Positions 16,846 through 25,681 of a stretch of DNA of 64,000 nucleotides are shown here, piece after piece (the first letter of the stretch is position 1; each line of letters starts with the position of its first letter). The stretch covers positions 620,001 through 684,000 of the forward strand of contig CP136956.1 of the NCBI GenBank assembly GCA_033105485.1, in the 5' to 3' direction. The notes below the pieces were generated by a model. The model worked only from the letters and a program-made list of their open reading frames with translations, searched no databases and was not told the origin of the DNA. The translations under genes were made by a program, and so were the position numbers. Origin of the DNA: LVI-A0039 sp033105485. GTDB taxonomy: Bacteria; Bacillota_I; Bacilli_A; UBA3375.

Positions 16846-17797
16846 TATTACTCCTTATAAGTAGAATTACTAAATAGGTTCCACCAATAAAACTCATTGT
16901 AATCCCTACCGGTATTTCATATATAGGAAAAATAAGCCTTTGCAATAAATCACAACCAGCAACTAAAATTCCCCCGATTAGGATAGTTACTGGCATCAGA
17001 TTATATCCCGAGTTTGAAACTAATCTACGCGCGATATGCGGTGCTAGCAAACCAACGAATCCGATTGTTCCTACAAAGCTAACTGATACAGCTGATAATA
17101 AAATTGCTACTGCAGCAATAAGAAGACGGTATCTTTGACTATTAACTCCAATATTATGTAAATAATCATCATCTAATAGTAAAATATCGACACGTGTTGA
17201 AACAATGAGCGCAACCAAAAGCAAAACAATACTATACATAATCATTAACTTTACATCGTTTGGTTGTACCGTATTTAATGACCCATTTGTCCACGCTATC
17301 GTACTTTGTAAGTTCTCAGCAAATAAAGTTGATACTAAATTTATCATCGAGCGGATAATACTACTAATTGCAATACCAGCTACAATTAGGAACACCGAAC
17401 TCGAATTCTTTTTCGAAATTAAATAGATTAATCCATAAACTAATATTCCACCAATAAATGCAAACAGTGGTAAGAATGGATATAAACTTGGGATTGCTAA
17501 CATGATAACTAATGCTACTAGCGTTGCACCAGATTGAAAACCAAGAATAGATGTATCAGCCAATTGATTATTCATTGAAATTTGAATTAACAGTCCACCA
17601 GCTGCTAGTGTCATCCCACTAATAATTGCAGCAATTGTTCGCGGCATTCGCAGTTCAAATATGATTTGATTATCAATAACACTATTGTTAGGATTTAATG
17701 GATTAATAAGTTTCGTCCCAAAAATAATGCTAAAAAAAGCAATTGCTCCTAATAAAATTAGGAGTCCAATTACTATTCTTTTTGTTCTATTGTCCAT
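16832..17797 (-). CDS. FecCD-type ABC transporter permease
   Basis: 321-residue membrane protein with about ten helices. 'LRMPRTIAAIISGMTLAAGGLLIQ' near the start and 'GTIGFVGLLAPHIARRLV' (the coupling-helix motif) are diagnostic of BtuC/FecCD permeases. I choose the ATG at 17797 because AAGGA is 5 nt upstream; it overlaps the binding-protein gene by 11 nt. It works with the lipoprotein at 17787-18743 and the ATPase at 16111-16845. Confidence 0.92.
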   Translation of the reverse strand: MDNRTKRIVIGLLILLGAIAFFSIIFGTKLINPLNPNNSVIDNQIIFELRMPRTIAAIISGMTLAAGGLLIQISMNNQLADTSILGFQSGATLVALVIMLAIPSLYPFLPLFAFIGGILVYGLIYLISKKNSSSVFLIVAGIAISSIIRSMINLVSTLFAENLQSTIAWTNGSLNTVQPNDVKLMIMYSIVLLLVALIVSTRVDILLLDDDYLHNIGVNSQRYRLLIAAVAILLSAVSVSFVGTIGFVGLLAPHIARRLVSNSGYNLMPVTILIGGILVAGCDLLQRLIFPIYEIPVGITMSFIGGTYLVILLIRSNNVRV

Positions 17798-18743
17798 ATA
17801 CATCCTTACTAAGTTCAAGTAATGTGGCTGGAGAATCAACATCTACATTTAAAGATTGAGATTCCAAGACATATATCTGATTCTTCTGTGCCGCAGTCAA
17901 ACTATCAAGTTTTGAACTGGCAATTAAATCATTTATTTCACTAACTGCCTCTTCGCCTTTACCATAAACGATAATCATGTCTGGATCATCAGTTAGTAAA
18001 CGTTCACGGTCCATAGGTAAATCTACATCCTTTAAATCTCCATACATGTTATCAATACTTAATTCTGTCAGTAAACTACCAGCATATGTATTATCTGGGG
18101 CAATTGTTACATTACCATATGCATATTTTAAAATAGCTACATCACCTAAATCTTGATCACTAATAAGTGACTTAGCTTCTTGGTCAGTTGTTACTAGTTG
18201 ATTGAAAACAGCTTGCGCCTGATCACCTAAACTAAACTGTTCCATAAGTCCATATACTGTGTAGAAAATTTCCGGATAATTTTCTTGAGGTAAAACAACT
18301 AGATTGTCTAAGAAATCATATTGATCTGTATGAGGCATATTGCTACCTACAAACACAACATCAGGTTCTACTTGGTATAGTAATTCTAAATTAGGTTCTA
18401 ATGCACTACCAAGATTTGTAATTTCACCATTTGCTAATTTATCAGTTAAATTTTGATTTAAATCCTTACTATCAGTTACGGCAATAATATTTAATCCAAT
18501 ACTATCTAAAATGTTTGCAGTACTTGTTGCTAAGACTGCAACAGGAGTATCAGCATTTAAGTCTACTTGTAGGTTAGTTAAATCTGTTATAAGTTGATTA
18601 TAAGTTGTCATTTCTTCCGTTGTGTTTAAGCTATAGTCATCTCCTGATTTTGTGAACTCTAAAGCAACAGTATTTACTGCTTGGCTTTGACATCCACTTA
18701 AAATTAAAAGACCGACAATAACTGTACTTAAAAGTTTCTTCAT
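17787..18743 (-). CDS. Iron-chelate/heme-type ABC substrate-binding lipoprotein
   Basis: 318 residues with signal 'MKKLLSTVIVGLLILSGCQS' (lipobox LSGC). 'TPVAVLATSTANILDSIGLNIIAV', 'LGSALEPNLELLYQVEPDVVFVGS' and 'RERLLTDDPDMIIVYGKGE' resemble IsdE/FecB-type binding proteins that deliver heme or iron chelates. It starts 9 nt after the focA-type gene on the same strand, so both share a transcript. The cargo is uncertain: heme, siroheme-like tetrapyrroles, siderophores or (as in MolABC) molybdate are possible. Confidence 0.83.
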   Translation of the reverse strand: MKKLLSTVIVGLLILSGCQSQAVNTVALEFTKSGDDYSLNTTEEMTTYNQLITDLTNLQVDLNADTPVAVLATSTANILDSIGLNIIAVTDSKDLNQNLTDKLANGEITNLGSALEPNLELLYQVEPDVVFVGSNMPHTDQYDFLDNLVVLPQENYPEIFYTVYGLMEQFSLGDQAQAVFNQLVTTDQEAKSLISDQDLGDVAILKYAYGNVTIAPDNTYAGSLLTELSIDNMYGDLKDVDLPMDRERLLTDDPDMIIVYGKGEEAVSEINDLIASSKLDSLTAAQKNQIYVLESQSLNVDVDSPATLLELSKDVYGQ

Positions 18744-18752
18744 ATTACCCCT

Positions 18753-19505
18753 TTATTTCTTGCTTCCTAAGTAATAGTATGATGCACCTAATAAGATACC
18801 ACCAATCATATTACCAATTGTAACGAATCCTAAGTTATAAATCATTTGTAAGGCACTAACATCAGCACCACCTAAAATTGATGTAAAGTAAATAGTCATA
18901 TTTGCTATCGAGTGTTCGTAGCTTGATGTAATGAATGCAAATAAGCACCACCAAATCATAATTAATTTTGCTACTTCATTTTCCATCTTAATTGAACAGA
19001 ACACTGCTAGACACACTAAGATATTACATAAGATTCCTCTGAAAATTAATACACCTGCAGGCATTGCTGCTTTTGCAGTTGCAGCTCCAGCTAGTGCAGT
19101 AATTGCTCCGTTGTCCATTCCTACATTGGCCATAACAAAGAAGGCACTTACAACTAACGCACCTACTAAGTTTCCAATATAACAAACAACCCACGTCTCA
19201 ATTGTATCTTTCCACTTAACTGATTTATTCATACTACCAATTGTCATTACAAAGTTATTCCCTGTGAATAATTCACTTCCAACCATAATTACTAAACTTA
19301 AGGCAATACCAAAACTGATTCCCATTACAATTGATTTAGCACTACTATCTGCTAACATTCCTGAAATTGAAAAAATTAATAATATTCCAAGTCCTACGAA
19401 GGCCCCCGCCATCATTGATGCTACAAAATATCTTCCTTTTGAACCATACAGCTTAACTTTCCCAACTGCTGCTGTTGCTACTTTTTCCATTGCTAAATTA
19501 TACAT
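18753..19505 (-). CDS. Formate/nitrite channel (FocA/NirC family)
   Basis: 250-residue six-helix protein. 'KGRYFVASMMAGAFVGLGILL', 'GSELFTGNNFVMTIG' and 'GNLVGALVVSAFFV' are FNT-family blocks; FNT channels are pentamers passing formate, nitrite or hydrosulfide. Next to nitrate reductase and sulfite reductase genes, nitrite (NirC) or HS- is more likely than formate. The start at 19505 has AGGGAG upstream. It heads an operon with the ABC importer and carries an asrA-like operator upstream. Confidence 0.9.
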   Translation of the reverse strand: MYNLAMEKVATAAVGKVKLYGSKGRYFVASMMAGAFVGLGILLIFSISGMLADSSAKSIVMGISFGIALSLVIMVGSELFTGNNFVMTIGSMNKSVKWKDTIETWVVCYIGNLVGALVVSAFFVMANVGMDNGAITALAGAATAKAAMPAGVLIFRGILCNILVCLAVFCSIKMENEVAKLIMIWWCLFAFITSSYEHSIANMTIYFTSILGGADVSALQMIYNLGFVTIGNMIGGILLGASYYYLGSKK

Positions 19506-19558
19506 CTAATCTCCCTAATAAAATTTTACACACATAGTTTATCAATTTTTTCCTTAAA

Positions 19559-19577
19559 GAGGGAATTATTTTACCTA
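19559..19577. promoter_or_regulatory. Operator-like site upstream of the focA-type gene
   Basis: GAGGGAATTATTTTACCTA matches the asrA dyad (complement TAGGTAATTAATTTACCTA) at 16 of 19 positions, and both are flanked by the same TTTA on the ACCTA side. Confidence 0.55.
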
Positions 19578-19578
19578 T

Positions 19579-19797
19579 TTAATAATATTTAAAAAACAAA
19601 GAGTTAAACTCTTCGACACTCCCACTAATTGCTCCACCAAACTAGAAACTAAACATTACCATCATGATTAATGGCTGGATTGTTACATCAAATAATTTCT
19701 CGGGATTATGTTTGGTCTTTAATAAGTTACGTTTTGCCATTACTAAACAATCATTTATAAATGTTAAAACACTTTGATCCTTTGTATAATTATTCAT
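19579..19797 (-). pseudogene. Remnant of ABC-2 drug-exporter permease (DrrB-like)
   Basis: Starts as a normal ABC-2 permease (MNNYTKDQSVLTFINDCLVM...) and keeps the typical 'LFDVTIQPLIMMVMFSF' block. An in-frame TAG then interrupts 'F-stop-FGGAISGS', and it runs into unrelated AT-rich sequence after about 70 codons. The transmembrane bulk is missing. Its ATG overlaps the ATPase remnant, preserving the original operon layout. Confidence 0.8.
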
Positions 19798-20262
19798 TGT
19801 CTTCTCCTTTTTTACTTGTTGTTTCTAAAAATACTTCATCTAAACTTGGCTTACGAACAGCAAACTGATGAATTAGAATATTTGCTTTTTCAAGCTCAAA
19901 TAATATCTTCATCATTACTTTTGTATCTACTAATTAAATTGCTATGCTATTCATTTCAGGTAATGTTGTAACACTACTATCAGTAACACCTCTAACTACA
20001 CTAATACATTCATCTAATTGCTCATTATTGATTAGGTTAATTTCAAGTTGTGTACTAGCAAGTTCATTTTTAAGTTAATCAGGCATCCCTAGCGAGATTA
20101 GTTTCCCTTGATCAATAATCCCAATTCAATCTGCAAGTTGGTCTGCTTCTTCTAAATACTGTGTAGTTAATACTATTGTCGAGCCATTCTTTGCTAAGTC
20201 ACGAATTACATTCCACAACTCACCTCTTGTACGAGGGTCTAGTCCTGTCGTGGGTTCATTAT
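19790..20262 (-). pseudogene. Remnant of DrrA-like ABC transporter ATPase
   Basis: Minus-strand translation gives 'NEPTTGLDPRTRGELWNVI', 'GSTIVLTTQYLEEADQLAD' and a C-terminal 'PSLDEVFLETT', i.e. the second half of a daunorubicin-type exporter ATPase from Walker B onward. In-frame stops are at 20126-20128 (TGA), 20085-20087 (TAA) and 19934-19936 (TAA). Walker A and the signature motif are gone; homology ends abruptly at about 20262, where another gene fragment begins. Confidence 0.85.
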
Positions 20263-20266
20263 TACA

Positions 20267-20452
20267 ATGACCGTAAAAGGTCGAGTTGAGTCTAACCGTA
20301 ATGGTGAGTTTAATCCGATTACGCTTGATAACTTAACTGATGAAGAAAAACAACAACTTGCATATTTACTAGATAAGATTAACGCTGATATGGATGGTAA
20401 ACTAAAACGCCCAATGCGTAGACGCCGTGAATTTACTCCTCGTAAACTATAA
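20267..20452 (+). CDS. Short basic protein or 3' gene fragment, unknown
   Basis: 61 residues, hydrophilic, with an acidic helix 'LTDEEKQQLAYLLDKINADM' and a very basic tail 'KRPMRRRREFTPRKL'. No ribosome site precedes the ATG, and the upstream edge coincides with the breakpoint of the ABC ATPase remnant. It is therefore probably the 3' end of a longer gene lost in a deletion. A good terminator follows at once. Family not recognised. Confidence 0.4.
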   Translation: MTVKGRVESNRNGEFNPITLDNLTDEEKQQLAYLLDKINADMDGKLKRPMRRRREFTPRKL

Positions 20453-20454
20453 CA

Positions 20455-20492
20455 AACAAAAAGCCCACTACAACTGTAGTGGACTATTTTTA
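20455..20492. terminator. Bidirectional terminator, CCACTACA type
   Basis: AGCCCACTACA...TGTAGTGGACTATTTTT: arms CCACTACA/TGTAGTGG with T-runs on both strands. Nearly the same element occurs at 33961-33992. Confidence 0.8.
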
Positions 20493-20747
20493 ATATCTAT
20501 TATTTCGAAATCGGTGAAACTCACGAATAAATTTAACTGTTGGTCTAAGCACAAAGAAAAATGAACCAACGATAAAGAAGTAAGTTCCTAATAGCGTTGT
20601 GCTCTCATTTAGAAATAAAAATGATCCAATGATGAACATAACTCCTCCGACCAATTCTAAGAAAGTAAGAATCAACTCATATCTTGCAAATTTCTTTCTT
20701 TTCCCCTCACTCAGCGCACCTATATCAACACTTTCAAATATTGCCAT
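20490..20747 (-). CDS. YrhK-domain small membrane protein
   Basis: 85 residues. 'ARYELILTFLELVGGVMFIIGSFLFLNESTTLLGTYFFIVGSFFFVLRPTV' is a two-helix YrhK-like domain with its two 'hhhIGS' turns. The function is not known. A GAAGAAG ribosome site precedes the ATG. It sits 65 nt downstream of the nitrate reductase operon on the same strand; whether it is co-transcribed is unclear. Confidence 0.75.
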   Translation of the reverse strand: MAIFESVDIGALSEGKRKKFARYELILTFLELVGGVMFIIGSFLFLNESTTLLGTYFFIVGSFFFVLRPTVKFIREFHRFRNNRY

Positions 20748-20812
20748 ATCTTCTTCTCATTTACTAAAAAACCTAAGACTAATTATAGCCTTAGGTTTAT
20801 TTGTTATTATTA

Positions 20813-22033
20813 CTAATATTGGTACTCAACATTATCATCTAAGTTAAAGAAATCTGAATAATCTAATTCAAATACATCCTTAGATAAATTATCTATATGT
20901 AAATCGCGTTTGATTAGTTGGATTAAGATTCCACCGTAATCAATATCGTTTTGTAAGATAGCTCCTACAACTTTCCCTTGTTTAATCGCTAGTTTACGAT
21001 AAACTTGACCGTCATCGTAAATTTTAAATTCAACACCTTCTTCTTCTTTTAAACTACCAACAGACATAGTTGGAATTCCAAAGAAATTCATCGTTGCTTT
21101 ACTAGCAAAGAAATCATCCATTACAGTGTTACCACCCGACATATTAGTTGCAGCAATAATTCCCTCTTTAACTGCCATTGGCCAAATTGGATGAACACCA
21201 GAAACATCTCCAGCTCCATAGACATCTTCAACATTTGTACGTCCATAATCATCAAACTTAAGTCCACGTTCCCATAGTTCAATTTCACTGTCTTGTAAAA
21301 AACTGATATTTGATCGCGTACCTGCTGATGCAATAATTAAGTCCACATCAAACTTCTCACCATTAGCAAGCTCTAATCCTGTTACATTGTTTTCAGAATC
21401 TAAATGTACCTCTTTGGCAAAAACACTAAAGTGACCAGTTACGCCAAACTTTTTCGCAGCTTCATAATATGTGTTACTGCTTCTTTCATCTAATTGTAAG
21501 TTTAATAAATGATCTGCACCATCAACTAAGTGAATGTTCACATCGTAGTGAGTTAAACTTTCTAATGCATCCATACCAACTAGACCACTACCAATGATTG
21601 CAATATTCATTCCTGGTTTAATTGCCTCTTTAATGCGCACTGCATCTTCTAAATCACGTAAACCAATTACTTGTTTCCCCTCTCGTAGTCCAGGTACTGG
21701 TGGAATAAATGAACTTGAACCAGTTGCAATTAGTAACTTATCATATGCAATTACTTCACCATTATCAAACGTAACTAGTTTATCCGTAGTATTAACATTT
21801 GTAGCTGTATACCCTTTTAAGAAATTAATGTTATGCTCTTCAATCACATTAGGCCCGGCAAAGTGTAACATTGTCTCGTCACGCTTTCCTTCAATATAAT
21901 GGTGTAAAATACATCTTGAAACTAAAATCTTATCTTTTGATGCAACCGTTATGTTTGCATCATGGTTTAATTTACGTAATTCACGGGCTGCATTAATTCC
22001 AGCAGCACTTGATCCTAAGATTAAAAAATTCAT
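20813..22033 (-). CDS. FAD/NAD(P)H oxidoreductase of the nitrate reductase module (NarC/NasB-like)
   Basis: 406-residue pyridine-nucleotide oxidoreductase. The N-terminal FAD site is 'FLILGSSAAGINAARELRK', the NAD(P)H Rossmann fold is 'IAIIGSGLVGMDALE', and the FAD-closing motif is 'DVYGAGDVSGV'. It resembles the FAD oxidoreductase partner of Clostridium-type and NasB-type nitrate reductases. It likely moves NAD(P)H electrons to the Fe-S protein encoded just upstream. Its ATG shares the TTAATG boundary with the Fe-S gene. Confidence 0.85.
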   Translation of the reverse strand: MNFLILGSSAAGINAARELRKLNHDANITVASKDKILVSRCILHHYIEGKRDETMLHFAGPNVIEEHNINFLKGYTATNVNTTDKLVTFDNGEVIAYDKLLIATGSSSFIPPVPGLREGKQVIGLRDLEDAVRIKEAIKPGMNIAIIGSGLVGMDALESLTHYDVNIHLVDGADHLLNLQLDERSSNTYYEAAKKFGVTGHFSVFAKEVHLDSENNVTGLELANGEKFDVDLIIASAGTRSNISFLQDSEIELWERGLKFDDYGRTNVEDVYGAGDVSGVHPIWPMAVKEGIIAATNMSGGNTVMDDFFASKATMNFFGIPTMSVGSLKEEEGVEFKIYDDGQVYRKLAIKQGKVVGAILQNDIDYGGILIQLIKRDLHIDNLSKDVFELDYSDFFNLDDNVEYQY

Positions 22034-22443
22034 TAGTTTACCTCCGTTAAAAAGATTGCACCCATCGGACAGTTATCAACACATTGTGGAGAACCACTTT
22101 CGTGATCTACACACATATCACATTTCTTAATCTCTTTTTGAACAATACTATCTGCTTTTAAAACACCATAAGGACAAGCCATAATACACATGTAACAACT
22201 AGCGCAATGATCTTTATCATATTGAACATATCCAGTTTCAGGGTCTTTATACATTGCTCCAGTCATACACGTATATACACATTCTGGTTGATCACAGTGA
22301 CGACAGAAAATTGGCGAGTTAACACCCTCACTACTAATTACTACACGGTTACGGCTATCAATTTCATCATGTGAGAAACGACAAGCTGAAACACACGTTA
22401 AACAACTAATACATTTATTTCGATCAATATTAATTCTCTCCAT
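22033..22443 (-). CDS. 4Fe-4S electron-transfer subunit of nitrate reductase (NarB-like)
   Basis: 136-residue ferredoxin-type protein of the HycB/DmsB class. It has four Cys clusters: 'CISCLTCVSAC', 'CRHCDQPECVYTC', 'CASCYMCIMACPYG' and 'CDMCVDH...CVDNCPMGA', enough for up to four [4Fe-4S] centres. It lies between the molybdoenzyme and FAD oxidoreductase genes with overlapping ends, so it should bridge the two. The ATG overlaps the stop of the molybdoenzyme gene (TAATGG). Confidence 0.9.
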   Translation of the reverse strand: MERINIDRNKCISCLTCVSACRFSHDEIDSRNRVVISSEGVNSPIFCRHCDQPECVYTCMTGAMYKDPETGYVQYDKDHCASCYMCIMACPYGVLKADSIVQKEIKKCDMCVDHESGSPQCVDNCPMGAIFLTEVN

Positions 22444-24516
22444 TATTTCCCCTCTACTCTTGTTAATTTTACTGGTGCATATTTATATGAAGGTTCTTTT
22501 GAGAACGGATCATACAGTGATAAAGATAGTTTGTTAGTCTCTACATAATGCATCGGTGCAAAGATTTGTCCCACTGCCATTTGATCTGAGACAACAGCCT
22601 TAAATCTTGACGTATGTCCGTTGATTGAAGTCACATCAATTAATCCTAAGTTTTCAACACCAACAGTTTTTGCATCTTCAGCATTAATTAATATATAAGC
22701 CTCATCATGAACTGCATCAGTTACAACTTTGAATTCACGAGAACGAACAGAAGTATGCCATTGCCCTACAGTCCCTCGACCTGTATTTAAAACAATATTA
22801 AACTCTTCATTCGTTGGAACGGGATTGCTTAAAGGGTCACTAAACATTAGATTTGCTTTTCCACTTGGTGTATAGTACTTACCATCCTCAAATAAACGGC
22901 GCTGATCATTTTCTAATTTATCTCCAGCTTTGAATGGCCATTGAATACCGCGACTATACGTTAAATCATCCCACTTTACTCCGGTAATATCTACTGGCAT
23001 TCCAGCAGAACATTTTTTCATAAGTTCAAATGCACCTTGTGGCGTTTCCCAGCCGTTTAAGTTATCTCCCATTCCTAAATATTGACCAATTTTAAAGAAG
23101 ACATCGTAATCAGTCATTTCATTTTCCTCTAAATCAAGAACCGGGCGAACTGGTGATAAACGACGTTCAGTATTAATTAGCGTTCCATTTTTCTTAATTG
23201 CAGGCACTACTGGTAAGTACACATCAGCAAGCTTACTCGTATCAGTATCTGCAAAAATATCTTGAACGATAAATAATTCTAACTTTTCTACTGCTTTTAC
23301 AAAAGTTTCATTATTTGTCCAACTATGACGTGGATTAGTACAAACAACCCATAAAGCTTTAATTTCACCACTTTCAATTCCTTCAATAATCGCGTTGTAT
23401 GGTTTTGTTGGTTTATCAATTAAATACTCATCACTAATTTGTAATGCCTCACAAATCGCTGAACGACGTTTGGGGTTATCAAAATCACCACCACCGAATA
23501 ATCCGGCTTGGTGTGAAAATGCACGAGAACCCATTGCATTACTTTGACCTGTAAGTGAATTTGCACCAGTACCTGGGCGACCCATGTTTCCAGTAATCAA
23601 AGCAATATTAATAATTGATTGTGCCGTACGTACTGCATCGTAACTTTGATTTATCCCCATAGTCCACCATAATGAAACGGCCTTACCTTCAGCTATCATT
23701 GTGCATAACTCGATAATCTGCTCAGAACTAATTCCTGTAATTTGACTACCAAATTCTAAACTGTAATCAGAAACAAATACTTTAAACTCTTCGAAGTTAT
23801 TTACAGAAGCTTGAATATAATCATTATCAATTAAACCATTAGAAATTAAATAGTTTGCAATTGTATACATTAGAACGTTGTCTGTTTTCGGTGTCACTTG
23901 ATAATAATGATCTGCATTCTTTGCAGTCTCGCTTTGACGTGGATCAATTACAATCACCTTACGTCCAGGACGGTTACTATGTTTAATACGCCCCCAAAGT
24001 ACTGGGTGCGCAACAACCGGGTTAGCCCCAATTAAAATAATTGTGTCTGATAGCTCAGCATCCTCAAGAGTATAAGGTGGAGCATCGAAACCAAAACTCT
24101 GTTTGTGAGCAACAACACTAGTTGCCATACAAAGTCTTGTATTACCATCTAAGTGTGCTTTTAGTTCATTTCTCATCACATGACCTAATAAAGCCATGTC
24201 CTCAAGTGGCATTTGTCCTGTTGAGATACCGCCAATAGCATCACCACCATAAGTTGCTTTAATTTCATTTAGCTTATCAGCTGTAAATTTGAAAGCGACA
24301 TCCCATTCTACTCCTTGACCATTTACTACAGGTTTTGAACCTGGTTTAAACTTTGTTAACTGCTTATCTAAGCTAAGCCCTTTAATACATGCTTTCCCTT
24401 GGTTAACTGGAAATTCAGCATTTGCATTTACATTAATAATCTTATTATTTTCTACTGTAAAATCCAGTCCACAAGCCAGTGCACATAGATTACATGTCGT
24501 TTGAATTTTTTTTCAC
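22443..24516 (-). CDS. Molybdopterin nitrate reductase catalytic subunit, with A8 frameshift at codon 2-4
   Basis: Molybdopterin oxidoreductase closest to assimilatory/clostridial nitrate reductases: 'NTRLCMATSVVAHKQSFGFDAPP', 'LIGANPVVAHPVLWGRI', 'TGNMGRPGTGANSLTGQSN' and a C-terminal dinucleotide-binding domain. The obvious ATG at 24212 would omit the Fe-S domain. Minus-strand sequence above it continues in frame through 'CNLCALACGLDF' and 'GKACIKG', the [4Fe-4S] motif (Cys 8, 11, 15, 43). The only start with a ribosome site is GTG at 24516 (AAGGAG at 24521-24526), but eight A residues (24506-24513) put it one base out of frame; seven would fit. An ATT start is an alternative. About 690 residues. 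Confidence 0.8.
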
Positions 24517-24630
24517 TACTCTCCTTAATAATACATTTTTTCCTCTCCCCGGGAAAAAGTGATACAATATTGGGGAAATTAGAAGCCCATTTGATTTCAT
24601 TATAACAAATTATTATTAATTGGAGGGATT

Positions 24631-25554
24631 ATTAAACATTTTAGAAATTTACCTGTCGGAGTTATTGGGACAGCACTTGGACTATGTACACTATCAAACG
24701 CATACAATGTAATTGGCCTTAGTTGGGTTCGTGTTTTAAGTATGTTAATTGGTATTGTGATTTGGGTTATTGCCTTTAGAAAAATTGTTTTTAACTTTGA
24801 TAAAGTTAAAACTGAATACAGTGAAAACACTGTAACTGCAACACTTTATGCCACTTTTGCGATGTTAACAATGGTGTTATCAAGCTTTATTGTTAGCTAC
24901 ATTCCAGTTCTTGGAAAGGCACTATGGCTTGCTGGAATTGCCATGCAATCAGCATTAATTGTCATGCTATTTGGACTACATATTTTTAAGAAAAGAAACT
25001 TAGATGTAATCTTACCTAGTTGGTATGTAACATTATTAGGATTACTAGTTTCAACTGCTATTGGTACTGAAATGGGATTTCCAACATTACAAAAAATCAT
25101 TGTAATCTATGGATTCTTAATGTATTTTGGAACTATTGCTTTTGTTGTATATCGATTATTTAAGAAGGATTTACCAAAGCCTGCTAGATATACAAAAACA
25201 ATATTGCTTGCTCCAATTTCACTAATCATTGTTGGTTATATTAACGTTTATGAAAATAAATCGCAATTATTAGTTACTGTACTTATGTTGATACTCGCTA
25301 TTACAATGCTATACGTATTAACACAAACTAAAAGTTTTATGGAAGGTGGATTTACTCCAGGTTATGCAGCCCTTACCTTCCCTCACGCCATTGCAATTAT
25401 TGCTAGTTTAAAACTTAGTACTTATTTTACAGATATTAATCCAAGCTTATCTGCAGGATTACATCAAATTGCAGGAGTTCAAATCTTCTTTACAACAGCT
25501 GTAATCTTATTCACACTTTACAGTTTTGTAATTCGTAGAGCAGATTGGAATTAA
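24631..25554 (+). CDS. TDT/SLAC1-TehA family anion transporter, non-standard ATT start
   Basis: About 307-residue ten-helix protein of the tellurite-resistance/dicarboxylate (TDT) family, related to TehA and plant SLAC1 anion channels. The family opening 'NLPVGVIGTALGLCTLSNAY' lies upstream of the first ATG (24742), so the protein must start near 24631. There GGAGGG is followed at good spacing by ATT (ATT-AAA-CAT-TTT), with no ATG, GTG or TTG in frame. The gene is divergent from the nitrate reductase. SLAC1-type proteins pass nitrate and other anions, so nitrate/nitrite movement is a reasonable guess. Confidence 0.75.
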   Translation: MKHFRNLPVGVIGTALGLCTLSNAYNVIGLSWVRVLSMLIGIVIWVIAFRKIVFNFDKVKTEYSENTVTATLYATFAMLTMVLSSFIVSYIPVLGKALWLAGIAMQSALIVMLFGLHIFKKRNLDVILPSWYVTLLGLLVSTAIGTEMGFPTLQKIIVIYGFLMYFGTIAFVVYRLFKKDLPKPARYTKTILLAPISLIIVGYINVYENKSQLLVTVLMLILAITMLYVLTQTKSFMEGGFTPGYAALTFPHAIAIIASLKLSTYFTDINPSLSAGLHQIAGVQIFFTTAVILFTLYSFVIRRADWN

Positions 25555-25559
25555 AAAAA

Positions 25560-25676
25560 TTAAATCACCGAGCGAAGTGACCTAACGTTTAACTATGGTC
25601 ATTAGCCGAATAGCCTAGCTATTCCAGGGTTCAAAGCGAAAGCGATGGGCCTTCCCTCTAATACAAGGTGCAATAT
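25560..25676 (+). promoter_or_regulatory. Moco (molybdenum cofactor) riboswitch
   Basis: Leader with 'TCACCGAGCGAAGTGACC', 'GTTCAAAGCGAAAGCGATG' and 'GGGCCTTCCCT', closed by CACC/GGTG, resembling the Moco RNA motif. It stands before a complete run of molybdenum-cofactor genes, which fits its known associations. A terminator lies between it and the first gene. I rate the motif by eye; a covariance search would settle it. Confidence 0.75.
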
Positions 25677-25681
25677 TACTC

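Noticed and set aside
17205..17426. Plus-strand ORFs inside transporter genes (e.g. 17205, 18931, 19264, 21594, 35276)
   Set aside because: Antisense shadows of well-supported genes, without ribosome sites or domains.
20085..20128. TGA read as Trp in the exporter ATPase
   Set aside because: The same frame also has TAA codons and lacks Walker A, so it is simply a pseudogene.
24212..24212. ATG at 24212 as the nitrate reductase start
   Set aside because: Would remove the conserved [4Fe-4S] domain, which is encoded in frame just upstream.
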